Shown one piece after another: positions 36,222 to 46,569 of a stretch of DNA of 64,000 bases. Within the stretch, counting starts at the first letter, position 1; the number at the start of each line of letters is the position of its first letter. The stretch covers positions 201,381-265,380 of the forward strand of contig JAEYMI010000048.1 in the NCBI GenBank assembly GCA_023461275.1. Direction: 5' to 3'. The notes under the pieces are model-generated. The model searched no databases. It worked only from the letters and a program-made list of their open reading frames with translations, and was not told the DNA's origin. The stretch is from Actinomycetes bacterium. Lineage in GTDB: Bacteria > Actinomycetota > Actinomycetes > Mycobacteriales > Mycobacteriaceae. The translations under genes were made by a program, and so were the position numbers.

Positions 36222-37775
36222 CTAGAGCAGACGGACCACGTTCGGCATGGCGCCATCGGTCCGCAGCGGCGACACCTTGACCACGTCACCGGATTGCGGA
36301 GCCTCCAGCATCTTGTTGTCGCCCAGATAGAGCGCGACGTGCTGGCTGGCGTTGGGCCCGTAGAAGATCATGTCTCCGCGCTGCATCTGCGACAGTGGCA
36401 CCTGCGGACCCGAGGTGTACTGATATCCGGTGTAGTGCGGCAGTTCGATGCCGACACCACCGAAGGCGTACATCATCAGACCCGAGCAGTCGAAGCCGAT
36501 CTTGTTGAAGTCGCCGTAACTGTCGGCGACACCGCCGTCACGGATACCGCGCGTCGGTCCATTGGCGTCACCACCACCCCAGGCGTAGGGCACGTTGAGT
36601 TGCGAGAGGCCACGGTTGACGACGATCTCGACCGCCTGCGGCCCGCGCAAACCGGGACGGACGATCCCGCCGCCGCCCGATGAGCTGCCGAACAGCGAGC
36701 CGAGGCTGCCCGATCCGATCACCGAGCTCAGCGAGTCGGCCCCGCTGCCGGTCATATCCGACCCGCCGACGCCGAGCTCGTCGAGGAGCTGGGAGTGCGG
36801 GACCTGCTGCTGGCCGATGATGCCGGCCAGCACTTTCTGACCGACGTCGACGGCAAGCTTGGCCGCTGCCTCCGCGGCGACGGCCAGCGCCTGGTTGTCG
36901 CCCACCGGCGTTCCGCTCGGCAAGGCGGGCGCGGTCGGCGCCGTCGGACCACCGGGCGAGGCCGGGAACAGATTGGACAGCAGATCCGACGCGGCCTGTG
37001 CGGTCTGGGTGGGAGCGTCCACCTGGCGTTTGGGGGCAACCCCGCGCAGTTTGTCGATCCTGGACTGAATCGAATCGCGCTGCTTGACCAGTGCGGCGCG
37101 TTGACGCTGCTGCTGGCTCACTGCGGTGCGCGCCGCGTTCACTGCCGCGATGGCGTCGCTCTTGCGCGTCGCTGCGCTCTTGGTGGCAAAGGCCGCCTGC
37201 CGTTTGGTGGCCTGCAGTGCCGCAACACGATTGGCCTGCTGGTTCCGCGCGACCTGGAGGCGGCGGATGGTGTCCTGCTGCTTCTCCCCTAGTCGATTGA
37301 GGACGCTCACGCTCTCCAGCACCCGGTCCGGATTCGACGAGGAGACGTAGTTCGACATCGAACTGCGGGCACTGCCCTTGGTGTACACGGTGCGGGCGAA
37401 CTCGTCGAACTCACGCTGTGCGTCGGTCACCGCTTGCGCCGACCGGGACAACGAAGTCTGCGCGTTCTTGGCGGCGACGGCCGCCAGGCGCTCGGCGGCA
37501 ACCGAATTCTGGAAGTCGACGAGGGCGCGGTTGACGTTCTCTTGACGAACCGCGACGGCATTGTCGAGGTCGACCAGGTTCTGGTTGGTCGTGGCGATCT
37601 GATTGATCAGCGCGGAGACCTTCGAGGTGGCGTTCGGCGACGTGCCCGGAGCAGCCCACGCGGCCGGAGCACCGAGCGCACCCAGGACCACGGCGGACGC
37701 AATCGCGCACAGCCGGACGGCACGATACCGCGGGCGCGGCGCCACCCGCGCCGCATCGGTTAATTCTCGACTCAC
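36222..37775 (-). CDS. RipA-like NlpC/P60 peptidoglycan endopeptidase
   Basis: 517 aa, secreted. A Sec signal (about residues 15-42, ending APAAWA), a coiled-coil regulatory region (45-240), an Ala/Pro and then Gly/Ser-rich linker, and a C-terminal NlpC/P60 domain with Cys430 in GFDCSGLMMY, His479 in SQHVALY and Glu491, the RipA-type triad. It should cleave D-Glu-mDAP in septal peptidoglycan. GTG at 37775 is chosen because AAGGGAG lies 6 nt upstream and the signal peptide then has normal length; frames extend to 37850. M. tuberculosis has two tandem copies (ripA, ripB) here; this window has one. Confidence 0.92.
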   Translation of the reverse strand: MSRELTDAARVAPRPRYRAVRLCAIASAVVLGALGAPAAWAAPGTSPNATSKVSALINQIATTNQNLVDLDNAVAVRQENVNRALVDFQNSVAAERLAAVAAKNAQTSLSRSAQAVTDAQREFDEFARTVYTKGSARSSMSNYVSSSNPDRVLESVSVLNRLGEKQQDTIRRLQVARNQQANRVAALQATKRQAAFATKSAATRKSDAIAAVNAARTAVSQQQRQRAALVKQRDSIQSRIDKLRGVAPKRQVDAPTQTAQAASDLLSNLFPASPGGPTAPTAPALPSGTPVGDNQALAVAAEAAAKLAVDVGQKVLAGIIGQQQVPHSQLLDELGVGGSDMTGSGADSLSSVIGSGSLGSLFGSSSGGGGIVRPGLRGPQAVEIVVNRGLSQLNVPYAWGGGDANGPTRGIRDGGVADSYGDFNKIGFDCSGLMMYAFGGVGIELPHYTGYQYTSGPQVPLSQMQRGDMIFYGPNASQHVALYLGDNKMLEAPQSGDVVKVSPLRTDGAMPNVVRLL

Positions 37776-38069
37776 CAAGAACTCCCTTACCGTCCACACC
37801 ATCGACACAACCCAACGCATGTGACTCACGAGATGACTCTCGCACCACACGTGACAACAGAACCGTACGTCACAAAAACCACATGAGAAAACATCGAACG
37901 AGAATTACATTGGCGTGATTACCTGCGGCGATGCCGTGAACAGGACAAAGCGCGCACTATCGGCGAGGTCTCAAATCGGCAACGACAGGCCGATGAAAGG
38001 CGACAGCGGCTTGCTGCGACTCATCACGACGTCGAGCCCAGGATGAGTGCAGTTGAATCCGCAGTGGAA

Positions 38070-38690
38070 TCAGGGTTTCGACGAGGTAGCGACCGACTCG
38101 CGCGACGAGCCCGAATCCTCGGTGACCACCGGGCTGTCGGTGCCGAGCGGATCCCGGCGTCGACGACGAAGCGTCCGCAGTCGCGCGATGACTGCGCCGG
38201 CCGCGACGATGGCGATGAGCACAACGCCCACCACGGTCCAGTCGACGCCCGGTTCGGTCATCTGATCGAACATCTGTCGCGCGGCCAGCGGCGGATTGTT
38301 CAGCGTGAGGTTGTCGGTGGCCTGCTCCTGCTGCACGCGGCTGAACACCGGAGAGGCGCTGCCCACCGAGTTGGGACCCAGCACGATCACGGTCCCACCG
38401 GAACTGGACTGCACGTCGGTGGCGACGTCGCGATACATCTCGAAACGAGGCTGCGGCGTCGGGAGAACGACGAAGCTGACGTCGTAGCCTTCGGCCTTCG
38501 CGTGCGCGACGACATCGAGCAGGGCGGGCACCTGGTCGGCCGGTGCCGAGACATGGTCGGCGGCGACGTCGGCCTTGATCGCGGCCATGTCGAGTCCGAC
38601 CGGGCCGCTCGGCGGCGAGATCTGCGGGATCGCGGACGGCTCAGCAAGGGAGGGTTCGGCCAGGAAGGATTGCGTCGCACCGGGGCTCAT
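38070..38690 (-). CDS. Rv1476-like membrane protein (DUF6676)
   Basis: 206 aa: a soluble N-terminal domain (LDMAAIKADVAADHV, GYDVSFVVLPTPQPRFEMYRDVATDV) and one membrane span at about 150-172 followed by an Arg-rich tail. It occupies the Rv1476 position between acn and the NlpC/P60 gene. Function unknown. Downstream, 37776-38069 (294 bp) is non-coding; I saw no riboswitch fold there. Confidence 0.82.
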   Translation of the reverse strand: MSPGATQSFLAEPSLAEPSAIPQISPPSGPVGLDMAAIKADVAADHVSAPADQVPALLDVVAHAKAEGYDVSFVVLPTPQPRFEMYRDVATDVQSSSGGTVIVLGPNSVGSASPVFSRVQQEQATDNLTLNNPPLAARQMFDQMTEPGVDWTVVGVVLIAIVAAGAVIARLRTLRRRRRDPLGTDSPVVTEDSGSSRESVATSSKP

Positions 38691-39066
38691 CGACTTCTCG
38701 CACCTGCCTGTTCATCACCGCTAGTGGGTCCAGAGGTTTCGCCATCATTAAATTCGCACGGACAACGGCCTGCGGGCAAACCCGCGCACCGCCGGTAGGA
38801 CACAATGAACCACGTCCGGACGAGTTCCAACTCCTGCCCGCCATTCGGCGTGTCCGAGGTTGGTAACAGTACAAGCGTACTGTTAGGCTGGATGTGTCGC
38901 CGCGACCAATTCGCGGCCACAGCTGAGATCGACGCAGCCCGTCGGTCATGGTCAATGTCGACGAACAGGCGACTGCGCCGAGCGTCGATGATGTTCAGGC
39001 GGAGTGGCCCCTGAACCAACAGCACGGCCGGTGCAGCCCGCCGGCACCTGAGGAGAGTGGATAGTC
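38691..39066 (+). promoter_or_regulatory. Non-coding acn upstream region
   Basis: This 376-bp gap separates the divergent Rv1476-like gene and acn. It contains the acn promoter (TTGGTA at 38860-38865, 18-bp spacer, TAGGCT at 38884-38889), the AcnR operator inside the spacer, and a predicted leader of about 170 nt. I see no coding frame that stands out. Confidence 0.6.
38865..38884. promoter_or_regulatory. AcnR operator in the acn promoter
   Basis: The inverted repeat AACAGTAC-AAGC-GTACTGTT contains CAGTACAAGCGTACTG, an exact match to the Corynebacterium glutamicum AcnR motif CAGNACnnnCGTACTG as I recall it. It lies between the putative -35 and -10, so binding would block polymerase. Confidence 0.85.
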
Positions 39067-41868
<2,802 letters not shown>

Positions 41869-41899
41869 GCGTTGCTCACCGGATCTCAGGAGAGCAGCA

Positions 41900-42427
41900 G
41901 TGCCCAAGGTCAGTGATGACCACCTCGCCGAATACGGCTACGACGGCGCCACCGTCAAACGCATAGAGGAGTCCACGGGACTCTCGCGAGGCGCCATCTT
42001 TCACCACTTCCGCGACAAGGAAGCCCTGTTCCTCGCGCTCGCGTCCGAGGACGCCGAGAAGATGGCCGACGTGGCCGCCGAGCAGGGCCTGGTCCAGGTC
42101 ATGCGTGACATGCTCGCGCGCCCGCAGGACTTCGACTGGCTCGGAACCCGACTCGAGATCGCTCGAAAGTTGCGGACCGACAACAGCTTCCGTGAGGCGT
42201 GGGCGGCGCATTCGGCCGATCTCGAGCAGGCCACGCTGGCGCGCCTGGAGCGCGGCCGGGCGTCGGGCCGGCTCCGTGACGACGTACCCACCGACGTCCT
42301 GGTGAACTACCTCGACCTCATTCTCGACGGACTCATCACCCGCCTCGCATCGGGACAACCCACCGACGACCTCTACCCCGTGCTCGATCTGGTGGAGGAA
42401 TCGGTGCGGGTCTCACCTCTCGCGTAG
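41900..42427 (+). CDS. acnR: TetR-type aconitase repressor with shortened N-terminus
   Basis: 175 aa. MPKVSDDHLA and EYGYDGATVKRIEESTGLSRGAIFHHFRDKEALF are AcnR hallmarks (Rv1474c-like), but the helix-1 stretch normally between them (about 15 residues, ARRRQILDGARRCFA-like) is absent, so the first helix of the DNA-binding domain is missing. The ligand domain appears complete. GTG at 41900 has AGGAGAG upstream, so the gap is internal and not a start-site choice. Function may be impaired, or the DNA may carry a 45-bp deletion or assembly error. Confidence 0.88.
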   Translation: MPKVSDDHLAEYGYDGATVKRIEESTGLSRGAIFHHFRDKEALFLALASEDAEKMADVAAEQGLVQVMRDMLARPQDFDWLGTRLEIARKLRTDNSFREAWAAHSADLEQATLARLERGRASGRLRDDVPTDVLVNYLDLILDGLITRLASGQPTDDLYPVLDLVEESVRVSPLA

Positions 42428-42549
42428 ACACCTACCGCCTCGCCCATCTCCGAACTCCACCCGGGATTCAACCCGTGGGTGGATCCATGATCGACGCTTG
42501 AGAGTCGACGATCATTGCATCGCGGCTGACCGCCGCGGTCCCACAACAT

Positions 42550-42573
42550 CATCGAACCGTTCGCGGTTCGATG
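42550..42573 (+). other. Ten-bp stem with TTCG loop in the leader of the next gene
   Basis: CATCGAACCG, loop TTCG, CGGTTCGATG: a perfect hairpin ending 20 nt before the ATG at 42594. It leaves the GAAGGGA ribosome site free just downstream. It may end the acnR transcript or shape the leader. Confidence 0.55.
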
Positions 42574-42593
42574 CTTCCGAAGGGATCACCGCA

Positions 42594-43100
42594 ATGATCA
42601 TCGAAGCAACGATCGGCATGCTGCTCGTCGGGTGGCTGCTGTTCCGACAGACCCAACCGCGCCCGGTCCGGTCCTCTCCGCGTGGCGCGATCATCGTGAC
42701 CGTCGTCGGTGCGGTACTGGCGTACAAGTTTGTGTCCGCACACCCAGTCGCCACCATCGACGAACTGCTGTTCGCGGCGTCCCTGGTTCTCGGCATCGGG
42801 TTCGCGGTGGTGCGTGCGCACACTGTGCGGATCTACCGCGATCCGGCCGGGGTACTCGTGACACGCGGCACGATGTTCACTCTGGCCCTGTGGGCGGGGG
42901 GCATCGCCACGCACATCGGCATCGACCTGGTCGGCGACGAGAACCTGAGTACGTCGACGCTGACGCTCTACATCGGGGTGGTCGCACTGGCTCAGACGCT
43001 GATCGTCCTGTACCGCGCACGTAGCGCCGGCCATCTGCGAGATGCAACGAATCCCCCTGCGCAACAACTGGTTACCACCTCTGCACGACGGCGTCCCTGA
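42594..43100 (+). CDS. Small multi-pass membrane protein
   Basis: 168 aa with about five hydrophobic segments (residues 1-17, 30-48, 58-75, 92-112, 127-147) and a polar C-terminal tail. It resembles CcdC/DUF1453-like membrane proteins that often precede ABC-2 exporter genes, but I cannot assign a function. ATG at 42594 follows GAAGGGA. It is 48 bp upstream of the ABC ATPase and probably in its operon. Confidence 0.72.
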   Translation: MIIEATIGMLLVGWLLFRQTQPRPVRSSPRGAIIVTVVGAVLAYKFVSAHPVATIDELLFAASLVLGIGFAVVRAHTVRIYRDPAGVLVTRGTMFTLALWAGGIATHIGIDLVGDENLSTSTLTLYIGVVALAQTLIVLYRARSAGHLRDATNPPAQQLVTTSARRRP

Positions 43101-43148
43101 CGTATGCGGGCATCGACACGCCACCCAAGACCAAAGAGAGGACTGACC

Positions 43149-44078
43149 ATGACCAGCACCCCGCAGCCGGCGATCACGCTGAGTGGAGTCACCAAGACGT
43201 TCGACAATCCCGACGGCACCACCTTCAACGCGGTGGACGACATGTCGCTGACCATCGGCGTCGGCGAGGTGGTCGCGTTCCTCGGACCCAACGGCGCCGG
43301 CAAGACCACCACGATCGACATGATCCTCGGACTGACCCGCCCCACGTCGGGTTCGGTGCGTGTCTTCGACGACCATCCACGCCAGGCCACCCGACGCGGC
43401 CGGGTCGCGGCGGTCATGCAAACCGGCGGTCTGCTCCCGGATCTCAGCGTCGAGGACACCGTCAGGATGATCGGATCCCTGTATCCGGGCTCGGATACCG
43501 AGCATTGCATCGATCGGGCCGGGCTGACCGACTTCCGCACGCGAAAGGTCTCCAGATGCTCTGGCGGACAACAGCAGAAGCTACGATTCGCACTGGCGCT
43601 GCTCTCGAACCCGACCCTGCTGATACTCGACGAGCCCACGGCCGGAATGGATGTGGAGGCCCGACGGGAGTTCTGGCGGGCTGTCCGCGAAGACGCCGGC
43701 CGGGGACGAACGATCATGTTCGCCACCCACTACCTCGAAGAAGCCGACCAGTTCGCCGACCGGATCGTGCTGGTGGCACACGGCAAGGTTGTCGCCGACG
43801 GCACGACTGCCCAGATTCGCTCCTCAGTCGACGGCCGGGTCGTATCGGCGGTACTACCCGACCGCGACGTCCGCGCTCTACTCGGCGCGGTACCTGGCAG
43901 CCGAGTGCAGGAATTGCGCGGCAACCGAACGTATTTCGCCAGCGACGACTCCGACGAATTGCTGCGCGTCATGCTCTCGCACACCTCCGCACGCGAGATC
44001 GAGGTGGTCTCACACAACCTCGAGGACGCGTTCATCAAACTCACCCGTCAAGCCACCGATCTGGAGGTTTCCGCATGA
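43149..44078 (+). CDS. ABC-2 type exporter ATP-binding protein
   Basis: 309 aa. Walker A GPNGAGKTT, signature SGGQQQKLRFA, Walker B LLILDEPTAGMD, switch His in FATHYLEEADQ, then a C-terminal ~80-residue domain typical of DrrA-like export ATPases. GTPase-like energiser of the permease that starts in its stop codon (ATGA at 44075). ATG at 43149 follows AGAGAGG. Substrate unknown; drug or lipid export is typical. Confidence 0.9.
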   Translation: MTSTPQPAITLSGVTKTFDNPDGTTFNAVDDMSLTIGVGEVVAFLGPNGAGKTTTIDMILGLTRPTSGSVRVFDDHPRQATRRGRVAAVMQTGGLLPDLSVEDTVRMIGSLYPGSDTEHCIDRAGLTDFRTRKVSRCSGGQQQKLRFALALLSNPTLLILDEPTAGMDVEARREFWRAVREDAGRGRTIMFATHYLEEADQFADRIVLVAHGKVVADGTTAQIRSSVDGRVVSAVLPDRDVRALLGAVPGSRVQELRGNRTYFASDDSDELLRVMLSHTSAREIEVVSHNLEDAFIKLTRQATDLEVSA

Positions 44079-44860
44079 CCGCCATCGATGTCGCCCCCAG
44101 CGCTGGAGGGCTCAATCCCACCTTCGTGCGATTGGAGATCTCCCGTCTGGTGCACAACCGGCAGTTCCTGATCTTCACCCTGCTGCTGCCCGCGGTGCTC
44201 TATCTCGCCCTGTTCAAGCAGGGCAACTCCGCCGGCGACGCATCGCTGGCCCACGGCAACTTCGCCGCGTGGATGATGCTGGGCGTCGCGGTCTACGGCG
44301 CCGCAGCGGCCAGTACCTCAACGGCCGCAGCCATTTCCATCGAACGGTCGTCGGGCTGGATGCGTTCTCTGCGGCTGACACCGGTCAGTCCGGTGGCGTA
44401 CGTGGTGATGAAGGCTTTGGTGTCGATGGTCGTGGCCGGACTTCCGGTCGCGGTGGTCGCCGGACTCGGAGCCGCCACCGGCGTACAAGCCGAGCCCGCG
44501 GTGTGGATCATCGGTCTACTCGTCGCGTGGATCGGGTCACTGGTGTTCGCAGTGCTCGGATTGGCCATCGGCCTGAGCTTTCGCCCCGAGATCGTGATGC
44601 ATATGCCCGGATTGACGATGACTGCGCTGGCCTTCATCGGCAATCTGTTCATCCCACTCTCGGGCACCATGCTCACCATCTCGTCCTTCACTCCGATGTA
44701 CGGCGTGGCCGTCCTCGCCCGCTACCCGCTCAACGACGGGTATACCTTCTCCGGCGAACACATCTCACTTCTCGGCGCGGTGATCAATGCGGTGGTGTGG
44801 GTGAGCGTCTTCGCCGGTATCGCCGCCGTCCGGTTCGGCCGCAGCAGCGAGCGACAGTAG
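44075..44860 (+). CDS. ABC-2 type exporter permease
   Basis: 261 aa with six hydrophobic segments and the ABC-2 pattern: RLEISRLVHNRQFLIFTLLLP near the N-terminus, RSSGWMRSLRLTPVSP in the cytoplasmic loop and a C-terminal LFIPLSGTMLTISSFTPMYG. It pairs with the ATPase it overlaps. Unlike many such operons, no histidine kinase/response regulator pair follows. Confidence 0.88.
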   Translation: MTAIDVAPSAGGLNPTFVRLEISRLVHNRQFLIFTLLLPAVLYLALFKQGNSAGDASLAHGNFAAWMMLGVAVYGAAAASTSTAAAISIERSSGWMRSLRLTPVSPVAYVVMKALVSMVVAGLPVAVVAGLGAATGVQAEPAVWIIGLLVAWIGSLVFAVLGLAIGLSFRPEIVMHMPGLTMTALAFIGNLFIPLSGTMLTISSFTPMYGVAVLARYPLNDGYTFSGEHISLLGAVINAVVWVSVFAGIAAVRFGRSSERQ

Positions 44861-44881
44861 GCCAAGTCGGTCATTTCACCC

Positions 44882-44918
44882 CTGCCGACCGATCGCTCAC
44901 TATACGATCGGTCGGCAG
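44882..44918. promoter_or_regulatory. 14-bp inverted-repeat operator before the acyl-CoA synthetase
   Basis: CTGCCGACCGATCG (44882-44895) and its exact reverse complement (44905-44918) flank CTCACTATA. TACGAT (44903-44908) could be the -10 and lies in the dyad. The core CGATCGGTCGG resembles TetR-family sites in actinobacteria; no TetR gene is adjacent. Confidence 0.7.
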
Positions 44919-44943
44919 ATCGACTAGCCACCGAGGAGGGGTC

Positions 44944-46494
44944 GTGTTCCCAGGAGTCATCGCTGCCGCCACACCAGACAAGCCCGCGGTCATCCGACCG
45001 GCCACCGGCGAACAGCTGACCTACCAGCAGCTCGACGAAAACTCCACCAGGCTGGCCAATCACCTTGCCGCACTTGGCCTTCAAACCGGCGATTCGATCG
45101 CGATGGTCTCCGAGAACGATCTCCGGATGTTCGACGTCTACTGGGCGGCATTGCGTAGCGGGCTCTATGTGACCGCGATCAATCATCATCTGACCGCCGA
45201 TGAGACCAACTACATCCTCACCGATTGCGGCGCGAAGGTCCTCTTCGCCGGCGCTTCGGTGGCTGACGCCGTCGCCGGGACCGGTTCAATCGAGGCCCTC
45301 GCCGAGCCGGGGCGTCGCCTGGTCTGGGGTGGCACCATCGCAGGGTTCGACGACTACGACGCCACGCTCGCCGCGGCGTCGAACACGCCCCGCACTGATC
45401 AGCCACGCGGCACCGACATGCTGTATTCGTCGGGGACCACCGGGCGACCCAAGGGGATCAAGACGCCGCTGCCGGATGGCCAGGTCGATCAGATCCCGGA
45501 CGCCTACACCGCGATCTTCGGACCGATGTACGGATTCGATGCCGACACCGTCTACCTCTCCCCTGCACCGCTCTATCACGCTGCGCCCCTGCGCTATTGC
45601 GGTACCACGACGTCGCTCGGCGGCACAGTCATCATGATGGATCGCTTCGATCCGGAGACCGCACTGGCCTACATCGAGTCCTATCACGCAACCCATAGCC
45701 AGTGGGTGCCGACGATGTTCATCCGAATGCTGAAGCTGCCCAAAGACATCCGCGACAAGTACGACGTCTCCAGCATGAAGGTCGCAATCCACGCCGCAGC
45801 ACCGTGCCCGACCGAGGTCAAGCGGGCGATGATCGAGTGGTGGGGACCGGTGATCCACGAGTACTACGCTTCCACCGAGGCCGCCGGCGCCACCTTCATC
45901 GGACCGCAGGAGGCACTCGATCATCCCGGGTCGGTGGGCAAGGCGCTTCTCGGCACGCTGCGGATCTGCGGCGACGACGGTGCCGAACTACCGGTGGGTG
46001 ACAACGGGGCGGTATATTTCGAACGCGCCGAGATGGATCGGATGCCCTTCGAGTACCACAACGACCCGGACAAGACCGCGGGCGCCCAACATCCCGATCA
46101 CTCCAACTGGGCGACCACCGGCGACCTCGGCTACGTCGATGACGACGGCTTCCTCTACCTCACCGACCGCAAGGCATTCATGATCATCTCCGGCGGGGTG
46201 AACATCTACCCGCAAGAGGCCGAGAACGTGTTGATCAATCACCCCGCCGTCTACGACATCGGCATCATCGGGGTGCCCGACGACGAACTCGGTGAGGTGG
46301 CCAAGGCATTCATTCAACTCGCCGACGGCTACACAGCGTCCGACGAGCTGACGCGCGAGCTCCTGGACTTCGCGGGCGAATCGTTGGCCCGTTACAAGAT
46401 TCCGCGCGCGATCGCCTACGTCGACGACCTTCCGCGAACGCCCACGGGCAAGCTGGTCAAGGGCGAGCTGCGCAAGCAATACGTCACGCACTGA
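44944..46494 (+). CDS. Acyl-CoA synthetase (FadD type)
   Basis: 516 aa of the adenylate-forming superfamily. P-loop MLYSSGTTGRPKGIKTP, YASTEAAG, TGDLGYVDDDGFLYLTDR and the terminal TGKLVKGELRK with the catalytic Lys are present. It should activate a fatty or other carboxylic acid as its CoA thioester. The GTG at 44944 has GAGGAGGGG just upstream; the frame is open much further back, through the permease gene, but without homology. It lies next to the GMC oxidoreductase/START-like pair, though the latter has its own iron-type promoter. Confidence 0.9.
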   Translation: MFPGVIAAATPDKPAVIRPATGEQLTYQQLDENSTRLANHLAALGLQTGDSIAMVSENDLRMFDVYWAALRSGLYVTAINHHLTADETNYILTDCGAKVLFAGASVADAVAGTGSIEALAEPGRRLVWGGTIAGFDDYDATLAAASNTPRTDQPRGTDMLYSSGTTGRPKGIKTPLPDGQVDQIPDAYTAIFGPMYGFDADTVYLSPAPLYHAAPLRYCGTTTSLGGTVIMMDRFDPETALAYIESYHATHSQWVPTMFIRMLKLPKDIRDKYDVSSMKVAIHAAAPCPTEVKRAMIEWWGPVIHEYYASTEAAGATFIGPQEALDHPGSVGKALLGTLRICGDDGAELPVGDNGAVYFERAEMDRMPFEYHNDPDKTAGAQHPDHSNWATTGDLGYVDDDGFLYLTDRKAFMIISGGVNIYPQEAENVLINHPAVYDIGIIGVPDDELGEVAKAFIQLADGYTASDELTRELLDFAGESLARYKIPRAIAYVDDLPRTPTGKLVKGELRKQYVTH

Positions 46495-46528
46495 ACGCCG
46501 GCCCGGTCGTTAACTTGGCTATCAAAAG

Positions 46529-46547
46529 TTAGGTTTTGCTTACCTAA
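46529..46547. promoter_or_regulatory. IdeR-type iron box upstream of the GMC flavoprotein
   Basis: TTAGGTTTTGCTTACCTAA matches 16 of 19 positions of the iron-box consensus TTAGGTTAGGCTAACCTAA. It lies 22 nt before the start codon, over the -35 area; TAGGGT (46557-46562) is a good -10 and ends 7 nt before the GTG, so the mRNA may be leaderless. Iron repression by IdeR is inferred. Confidence 0.75.
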
Positions 46548-46569
46548 TTCATAGGCTAGGGTCATCCGC

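Noticed and set aside
37776..38050. Possible ydaO/c-di-AMP riboswitch before the NlpC/P60 gene
   Set aside because: Actinobacterial cell-wall hydrolase genes often have one, but I could not find the conserved core on either strand.
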